Positions 57,087-64,000 of a stretch of DNA of 64,000 nt are shown piece after piece. A program made the position numbers and the translations under genes. The notes under the pieces were generated by a model. It was not told where the DNA came from, did not search any database, and saw nothing but the letters and a program-made list of their open reading frames with translations. Source of the DNA: Fusarium oxysporum f. sp. lycopersici 4287 (taxonomy: Eukaryota > Ascomycota > Sordariomycetes > Hypocreales > Nectriaceae); contig NC_030991.1 of the NCBI RefSeq assembly GCF_000149955.1, positions 2,416,340-2,480,339 on the forward strand, written 5' to 3'. Position 1 is the first letter of the stretch; every line of letters begins with the position of its first letter.

Positions 57087-60069
57087 CGGCGGCCAATACA
57101 TGGGCACCTAGGTGCCCAAATAAAATAGCGCACCAGGTGCCCAAATTATGTCAGCAATCGTCGCCCTGATTGGCCAGCGCGCGTTTGACATGACCGACGC
57201 GACCTGCGCTCTGTATGATAGCAACACAGCCAACGAAAATGGACCAAAGCCACCGGCTTGCCTTCCCGGACGATGCCCTCCCGCCTGAAGGCATATACAA
57301 ATCCCGTGAGTCTCTATTGGCAGCCATTAATTCTTGGGCGAAACCTCGAGGTTATGCGTTCACGACGGGGAAATCATTAAAGACGTCAAGTGGCCGAATC
57401 AAAGTCATATTTGCCTGTGATCGAAATAAACTCCCACCGAGCACATCTATTACACGCCAACGCCGCACTTGTAGCCGAAGAACCGGCTGTAAGTTTTCAG
57501 TGCTGGCCAAGCAATCATTGGATGGAAATACGTGGGTCCTAAGCCATCGACCAGACAAAGAGTATGCCCACCACAATCATCCACCGAGTCCGGAACGCGT
57601 CTGCACACCCGGCGCATCGCCAACTTAACGAGAGAGATGCAGCAATTATTTCGAGCCTGACAACTGCTGGCGCTGCTCCTCGAGATATCAGGACGTACCT
57701 CCATAACAGTTCTGATACCCTTGCGACGCAGCAAGACATCTATAATCGGATCGCGGCAACGAGAAGAGATCTGCGTGAGGGCCAGAGCAGTATCCAAGCG
57801 TTAGTCGACCAACTACAGGGAGAGGGCTTCTGGTGCCGGGTTCGATTGGACTCGGATAATCGGCTGACAGCCATATTCTTTGCCCACCCTGACTCTGTTG
57901 CATATCTGCAAAGCAACCCGGACGTACTGCTATTGGATTGTACCTATAAAACGAACAAGCACGCCATGCCGCTGCTTGACATGGTCGGAGTTGACTCTTG
58001 TCAGCGTTCCTTCTGCATCGCATTTGCATTTCTGTCCGGTGAATCAGAAGAAGACTATTCATGGGCACTTCATCATCTCAAATCACTCTACCATCATGAG
58101 CTCCCTTCTGTAGTCTTAACTGACCGATGTCTCGCTGCAATAAATGCAACTGCAACCTGGTTCCCTTCCTCCAAGGCCCTGCTTTGCCTCTGGCATGTTA
58201 ATAAAGGCAATCCTGCAGTATTGTCAACCGGACTTTGTGCTGAAAAGTGGCGCCACAAGCGGCCGGGTAGAGGACGAAAAATGGGACGAATTCTATGGTT
58301 TTTGGCACACTATTGTGGATTCGCCAACAGAAGAGATATTCAGAGAGCGCCTAGCCAAGTTCGAGCTCAAGTACGCCAAAAGATACCCCCGGGCCGTTGG
58401 GTACATCAAATTGTACTGGCTCGAGCCGCACAAAGAGAGAATCATTAAAGCATGGGTAGATAAATACCTGCATTTTGGTAATGTGGCCACCTCGAGGTAG
58501 CTGTCCAGGGTCAGATATAGAGATCGGAAAGCTAACAATTGCCATCTAGGGCCGAAGGAATTCACTCCCTAATCAAATCATACATCAAGACCTCCACATT
58601 CGACCTCTTCGATTCTTGGCAGGCCATGCGCCATGCGGTCACCAACCAACTGAAGGAACTGAAGCACATACGAGCCTCTCAACAGATACGGACACCTTTG
58701 GATATCTCTGGAGGAATGTTCGAGGCTGTCCAAGGTTAGGTTTCCCACCAGGCCCTGCGCAAAGTGCAAGAACAACGGAAGTTAGCTTTGGCATTTCCCC
58801 AAGCTCCCTGCAGTCAGTCTTTCACCTCCTCACATGGGCTACCGTGTTCTCACACCTTGAAGAGACTCGAGGAGGAACAGCGCAGCCTTTGCTTGATCAT
58901 TTTCATCCTCACTGGAACTTAAAGCGAGGCGCGGATCGGCCCCGGCCCATACTAGAGCCACGTCGAGCCCCACAGCAGGGCATCATCAGGGCGAGAGGTC
59001 AACCTGCGACGAGCACCAAACGAGAACCCTCTGGATTTGAGATCTCTCAGCCTGGCAAGAAAGCGCCCAGCACATGTAGCAGATGTCATGCTGTTGGTCA
59101 CGCGAGGTCCTCACGAGCGTGTCCTCTGAGGTTCCAGGATTTGCTCATTCAGGAAGCGCCGGCCTCGAAGTCAATCCCGCAGCCGGACGTAACCCCGGTC
59201 GCAGTCCCAAGTCTGGCTGACCCAATTGAGGCGATTTCAGTGAGCCAAGGGCCTTCAGTAGTTGAAGGCATGCCAGTGCTAGAATGTATTGCGGAAGCTA
59301 CTGCACGCTCTCCCGCTACTGCACACACCCCACTTGCCCAGTCTTCACATACTGTACAAGTTTCGCTTACAGCTCCTCAACATTCTGACGTCCCAGACTG
59401 TCCCGTTGGAACTGTGTCAGGCCCTTCTGGCAAAGAATATCTGAATCACGAACCATCCGATTCGCGCAACCTTCCTTCGCAACCACTACTGAGGTATGAC
59501 TCGCCAGAAGCCATATTTGGAAGATATGTCGCTGCAAGAAGCGCGTGGTATGCGGCGAAGCCGGCTGGCAGCATCAAAACAAATCAGCAATATCGCAGGG
59601 CGATGGGGCTTCCACTCAGGTACGACAAGCAGAGCTACGAGTGGTGTCTGGACTACAAACAGATGTCCAAGCGCTGTATCACGTCAACAGGATCAAGAGA
59701 ATGGACGAAAGAAGAGATGATGGCGTATTTGGATTGGAGTAAGGCGGAAGATGAACGCATCGAAGCCCAAGTTGTTAAGGAGATGGGAAAGAATCCTCTA
59801 GCAAACAAAAGAAGAGGCATGACAGAAATATGGCGAAAAGCAGAAATGGATAGTATAGAGCAAGAAACCTTATATGCAGCGGAGGATAAGGCAGAACTTT
59901 GTATTGTTGTCAAACGGTAACTAGTTGGCTTGTCCTTTGAAAATATTAGAAAACAGCATTATAACCTTAGACCCGTCGCTGGCCAATCAGGGCGACGATT
60001 GCTGACATAATTTGGGCACCTGGTGCGCTATTTTATTTGGGCACCTAGGTGCCCATGTATTGGCCGCCG
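57087..60069 (+). mobile_element. Hop-like MULE with 93-bp terminal inverted repeats
   Basis: 57087-57179 and 59977-60069 are perfect inverted repeats of 93 bp by eye. Each contains the 16-bp palindrome gggcacctaggtgccc and a second gcaccaggtgc motif. Length (2983 bp), repeat length and the transposase type match the Hop family of Mutator-like elements described in F. oxysporum. No 9-bp target duplication is visible (flanks gtcgaaga / aaacttctt). Confidence 0.87.
57215..59920 (+). pseudogene. MULE transposase (Hop-like), multiple breaks
   Basis: The N-terminal FAR1/GCM-like zinc domain (SLLAAINSWAKPRGYAFTTG, CKFSVLAK, HHNHPPSP) is followed by a frameshift near 57590. The MULE core (VLLLDCTYKTNKHAMPLL, DYSWALHHLKSL, SVVLTDRCLAAINA, ALLCLWHVNK) breaks at an extra G near 58203 and continues AILQYCQPDFVLKSGATSG. 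A 58-bp intron (58497-58550) joins ATSR to AEGIHSLIKSYIKTST. A TAG at 58738 (probably from TGG) precedes a SWIM-like motif (CSQSFTSSHGLPCSHTL); another shift lies near 58888. A zinc knuckle (CSRCHAVGHARSSRAC) and a long C-terminal extension of about 260 residues follow. Inactive. Confidence 0.85.
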
Positions 60070-61992
60070 AAACTTCTTAGTTATACCTGGAGCCACCACG
60101 GTTGCACTTGTGGCCGTCTCAGCTTTTACAGCTCCTTCCGTAGTATCCAAATCCTAGCCACCAACAGATCGGATTATCTTATTCATACCGTCTCAACAGT
60201 ACGGCAGGTGGTACCGCATGGTACCTACATGCGGCGGAGCTGTATCTTTCCAATGTGGTAAGAAGTTCGATAGCTGGGCTGTTATCTTCCGGCAGCGCAG
60301 CGAATCTCGGGTCCGCTAGCTCCATCGATCCACAGTAGTCTTTGATGTCTTTCACTACTCTGCCTTTCAGCTGATGCTCTTGTCGACGGTGCGACTCGAT
60401 GCCGGCACCGGGTCGAACAGTTGCATAACCCTGACCCCAGAATGGCGCTAACTAACCCTAAGCACCAATCATTGACTCGGCTTCGACCAAGCGATAAGGG
60501 CGCAATTTGTTGACCCCGCAACCCCAGTTTGGTGGACGATTTGACTCAAATCGCCTGCGAATAGTGCAGGCCCGGTGGCCCCTCAATATTCAGGAACCAA
60601 TAGTGAATAAGACAGCACAATGGCTTGGCGCATATAACGGCGCCGATGCTCGAGTACGGATCAAAGTCTTGGGCCTCAGACATAAGCAAATGCTTTTGTC
60701 TCATAGACAAAGGGAAGTGAACCTCCAATCATGGCCAGACCGAGAGTCGAGAATTTCGAAACTAGCAAAGTACAATCACTTCGTATCACTTCGTATCACT
60801 TCGTATCACTTCGTATCACGTGTAACAACAGACGGTGAAAACGGTCCTAGACGAAGGCAACATGACAGGATACAGCTACATTCAATAGTTCTATCACGAA
60901 ACGGCAAGACTACTGACCACAGCATGTTCAATGGCCCCATGGCTGGCCGATCAATGGTTATTACCATATACCCGGGTCACCTTGCATGCGCATTGACCCA
61001 ACCACCGACTTCCGCTGATCCAGCGCGGGATGCAAACCTTAGCACAGACTACATTTATGTCTTATCTAGTCATAACCAATGGTCGGAGATGCACAGCGTT
61101 GCTACTGGATCCTCGGCATGAGTCTTATCGGCGAAGCTCGGGATGCCAAAAAATGTTGATTAGTCTTCGTCTCCGGACCCGGTACCTGGGCCGGAGATCA
61201 AGATCGACATGATCCTTCATCAAAATTGAGATCTTAGTGATGGTCATAGAGACAGACGAAGCTTGGCAAGAATGCCAAGGACCAGCCCCAGAGAATCTCA
61301 CTAGATATTCAGCTCCAGGAACTCAACATGCATTAATGACGTCGACTTTCAAGTCGCGCATTGGTCATTCCCTAAAGCAGCAATAAGCTTTACGAGAACC
61401 AAGCTACTAGGAAATCTAAGGAGATTGCAAAAAGGACGGTGGTTATACTGGGGAATCTAAAAATATCTCTGTGCAGTTCACAGCGACGTTGACAGTAGTG
61501 GAAATGGACACCCGCTCTTAGTAACCAACGGTCACCTTGTTCGTTTCGGGTTTGGCCAGGGCCCATATTGAGTGCCACAGGTAATAAACGGCCAGTCATA
61601 CTTGGACACAGCTGCCGTGGGCATCGGGGCTAAAGTGAATGGTGGAGTGGAGGACTAGAGTTTGGACTACTGCAAGCCATGCCAATAGTCTTGCCAGTCT
61701 CCTCGAGACCCCGGGTGATTTCGATCCGACCCCTTCGTGCGGCCATCCCACGGTACTTATCGTATCATATGGTATCTTCAAATTGTCTCCGTTTGATACC
61801 AATAGTAGTTCTGGTCTCGATCAACTGTAGTAGCAAAACGAGCAGTGACAAGACTCCTAATAGTCTTGAGAATCACCATTGTGCGTATATACCTATAGAA
61901 TGATTCATCTTGCTTGTATATTATCCGATGAAAGCTTCACAATCTTGGCCACCTTGGCACCAAGACAAATGTATCCGGCGCCTGCATCTTCC
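60070..61992. other. Gene-poor stretch right of the MULE
   Basis: Should include the other side of the hAT copy C that the MULE split, but only non-coding flank is apparent. Segment 60155-60199 repeats the sequence at 17511-17557. A 204-codon frame at 60507-61121 spans a tandem repeat and shows no family; I do not accept it as a gene. Confidence 0.4.
60775..60819. repeat. Tandem repeat, 4.5 x 10 bp
   Basis: Four perfect copies of atcacttcgt followed by atcac. Confidence 0.95.
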
Positions 61993-62689
61993 TTACATCA
62001 GAAAGAATAAGAACAGCATCCAACCCCAAGTCAGTCCGATAGACGCAAGTCCGGCGCTGATCGAGTTCGCACCTGCAGTTGGAACGGGCGTTGGAGACAC
62101 AGGTGCAGGTGCAGTTGGTGTCGCGACAGGAGGCTGAGTGGGTACCTTGATATGCAGTTGGTCCACGATCGTCTTACGGAGGGAGGTAGGCTTACAACAG
62201 GTGGAGGAACAATGGGTGCAGTAGCCGATGCTACAGCGCCCGACTCGACGGTCGTGGCACTGGGCAGTCCGGAGGCAGACTCGGTAGACACACCGGCAGC
62301 CTCGCAAGGGCGAAGACCGGCAGAGATCGCAGCTTTATTATATTAGATCATGGTTCAGCATAAGGATAGATGGGCGTACCAGCGGCGTCAGATGCACTGC
62401 AGCTGGTGTCGACGCAGCCGACAAACGATTGTGCAAACCTTTGGGCTTTGCAGACGCAACCCGGGTCCTCAGAGCCACACTTGCTGTCTTGGATGGCCTT
62501 CAGAGCGCATGGTTGCTGCGTTGGATGTCAGATTAGACTCAAAGCTGCAGTGAGGGTAGATCAACTTACTGCGCACTGGGGGAGAACAGAGCCGCCCTGC
62601 CCACCACTCTCTACGCCACTCTGGGTAGTGGTCTGTGCCAACACAGAGGAAGACAGGAGAGCAGTGACGAGAAGGAAGAAGGATTTCAT
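61993..62689 (-). CDS. CFEM-domain protein, probably GPI-anchored
   Basis: Four exons (62689-62570, 62515-62380, 62332-62196, 62145-61993; GT-AG introns of 54, 47 and 50 bp) give an uninterrupted 181-residue protein. Signal peptide MKSFFLLVTALLSSSVLA. The CFEM domain has exactly eight cysteines (about residues 39, 43, 53, 60, 62, 74, 79, 95) in the family spacing: LPQCAQPCALKAI, SKCGSEDPGCVCKA, GCVDTSC, LRPCEAAG. A Ser/Thr/Pro/Ala-rich stalk (VATPTAPAPVSPTPVP) ends with a GPI-type signal (small residues GANSISAG, then hydrophobic WGWMLFLFFLM). CFEM proteins sit at the cell surface or wall; known roles include haem/iron uptake, appressorium function and virulence. TATATAAG lies about 165 bases upstream. 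All three introns must be removed for the cysteine pattern and anchor to be in frame, which supports the model. Confidence 0.9.
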
Positions 62690-62851
62690 CTTGAATCAAG
62701 TTGAGGGTAATTTTACGTTATCAGATGGCCGTTTGGTGATCAGTCTGATATACTGTATACAGGAAATGCTGTATGGGATTAGGCGTGATAGGATGGCGAC
62801 AGTGAATTTCTTGCATCTGGAGGCTCTCAACGGAGTCTGGGGAAGTGTCAG

Positions 62852-62859
62852 CTTATATA
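62852..62859 (-). promoter_or_regulatory. TATA box of the CFEM gene
   Basis: The minus strand reads TATATAAG about 165 bases upstream of the CFEM ATG. Confidence 0.5.
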
Positions 62860-63375
62860 GAGGAATCGTGCTTCAGCTGGTCCAATGAGAGACAGAGGGT
62901 GCGATGAACACTCGATCTGCAGTCAGTCACTACGCGAGATAGGGCGTTTGAGGGGGTAGAAAGATCGGCATGCACATGTAACTGACAATTCTATTTCCAA
63001 GGTCCAAGCTCAATCTCACGGGCCAATAATAGCGGCGTCTCAGATGCCGGATGCAAAGCTCGGAGCTTACCAGTCGAATCGGAGCGGCCAAAGGGCTAGC
63101 CGAGGGGATGAGCTCGGGCACATGTCTGGTGTCTGGTCATGCTAACGATTTCTAGTGGAGAGATTGTTCAGTAATTGTATTTAGGAAATGTTGAGAAGAG
63201 AATATCTGGTTATTGCGTGGATTGTATCCTTGGGACCTGGTAATCCCGTCAATTCTCATTGTTAAGTCAAAACAAGCTACACACATAACAATATTCACTC
63301 AATGCTTGTCTCAGAGGCTAACTGCAATTAGGTGGCTGCATCATATTTCCCGACACCTTAGCGGTATACTTTGTA
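62860..63375. other. Intergenic upstream of the CFEM gene
   Basis: No gene recognised; contains the distal promoter of the CFEM gene and ends at a Fot/pogo terminus. Confidence 0.45.
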
Positions 63376-64000
63376 CCATGCAGTAGTACCCCTCCACCGG
63401 TAAGAACCCTCTGCCAGTAAGCAAAGAAAATTGTTCATACAAAATTCACTTTTTCAATCTTGAAAGGAAAAAAATGAACAAAAACAGTACAAGCAAATTT
63501 ATTTCCATAATTCGAGTTAGAATCGAATGAATTTTGATATTTTCTCGGTCTTTTTACTTCACAACCTGTGCGGGTGCGTACGACGGGTAATTCTTCCGCC
63601 TCCAAATTTGGACCTTCATCCTCTTGCATCCCTCCCACCTCAATCACATCCTCAATAGCCCCTGTTTCTTTAATTGCTTAGTTTAGCCCGGAAATAGTTT
63701 CTCCAGCCACTAGAGCTTCGACTAATGTCATGAAATTCTTGTTGGGATTGGACATCGCCTTCCTCCTCCTGCTTTTACTCAACCCGCTGATTTCCTCCTT
63801 CATACTGGCGTTTTATGCCGTTATCAAGGCTGCCTTTAGAGTTCATCGCAATAAATAGCCTTCGAGGCATTTAAAGCTCCATGAAATAGTAGTTGGAGAG
63901 AATGAGACCATTGAGCTGTCAGGTAACACCAATATATGTTGTTGAAAAAGCAAGTAACCATCCACTCATCCTGGATTTTAAGTCAGCAACATTTATGCTT
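63376..64000 (-). mobile_element. Fot/pogo element (family C), 3' end, cut by window edge
   Basis: The terminus at 63376 (ccatgcagtagtacccctcc, preceded by TA) matches the termini of the element at 15277 and, like its left end, has two copies of the ccggtaag-type unit. The minus strand encodes the acidic C-terminus of the same transposase family (VIEVGGMQEDEGPNLEAEEL ... RPRKY at 63505-63647). Further upstream, NPNKNFMTLVEALVAGETIS is followed by a stop at about 63683. Diverged from the 15-kb copy and inactive in this part. Confidence 0.8.

Noticed and set aside
60507..61121. 204-codon plus-strand frame
   Set aside because: It runs through a 10-bp tandem repeat, has no domain, signal or conserved motif, and its composition looks non-coding.

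Overview
The window looks like an accessory (lineage-specific) region of a filamentous ascomycete, most likely a Fusarium of the F. oxysporum complex. The reasons are short 47-90 bp GT-AG introns, fungal-only protein families (CFEM, UstYa/DUF3328, fungus-type kinases), a mimp-type miniature element, and a dense mix of Fot/pogo, Hop-like MULE, hAT, piggyBac-like and Copia elements. Many transposon copies carry TGG/CAG-to-TAG, CGA-to-TGA or CAA-to-TAA stops, as expected from repeat-induced point mutation (RIP). The species is an inference; no rRNA or core marker is present.

Layout. 1-7 kb: a decayed piggyBac-like copy, a 78-residue secreted cysteine-rich protein (4343-4634, -) and a three-exon L-lactate/malate dehydrogenase family gene (5551-6616, +). 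7-12 kb: a solo Copia LTR, a LINE scrap, a two-exon C2H2 transcription factor (9549-10697, -) and a mimp about 0.85 kb upstream of it. 12.5-17.5 kb: Fot/pogo fragments and a second piggyBac-like copy butted against a Fot/pogo element. 18-21.7 kb: a Tyr/Gly-repeat secreted protein (18166-18420, -) and an intact six-exon UstYa-like gene (20585-21707, +), which together resemble a minimal fungal RiPP pair. 22-29.6 kb: a RIPed pogo element, a kinase-like gene, an assembly gap inside a DUF3505-like gene whose upstream side carries three 17-bp palindromes, a charged hypothetical protein, and a divergently transcribed kinase with one frame break.

30-36 kb: two hAT copies in tandem, then a broken gene for a CBM21 glycogen-targeting phosphatase subunit. 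37.5-38.3 kb: an intact NAD(P)-binding Rossmann protein. 39-46 kb: a Fot/pogo element whose terminal repeat was split by a recent Copia retrotransposon (identical 197-bp LTRs, 5-bp duplication, second assembly gap inside). 46-56 kb: two decayed, oppositely oriented copies of a transmembrane RING-H2 gene, another solo LTR and a third piggyBac-like copy. 56-60 kb: an alcohol dehydrogenase fragment cut by a hAT, itself cut by a Hop-like MULE with 93-bp terminal repeats. 62-64 kb: an intact CFEM, probably GPI-anchored, protein gene, and the end of another Fot/pogo copy.

How the genes work together. There is no operon logic. The apparently functional host genes are LDH, the C2H2 factor, the two secreted peptides, UstYa, the Rossmann protein and CFEM; the kinase-like genes are less certain. 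They sit as islands in transposon debris. The secreted and surface proteins plus the regulator fit a host-interaction or secondary-metabolism role, but nothing in the sequence proves it. All exon joins were made by eye from GT/AG sites, frame continuity and family motifs; boundaries may be off by a base or two.
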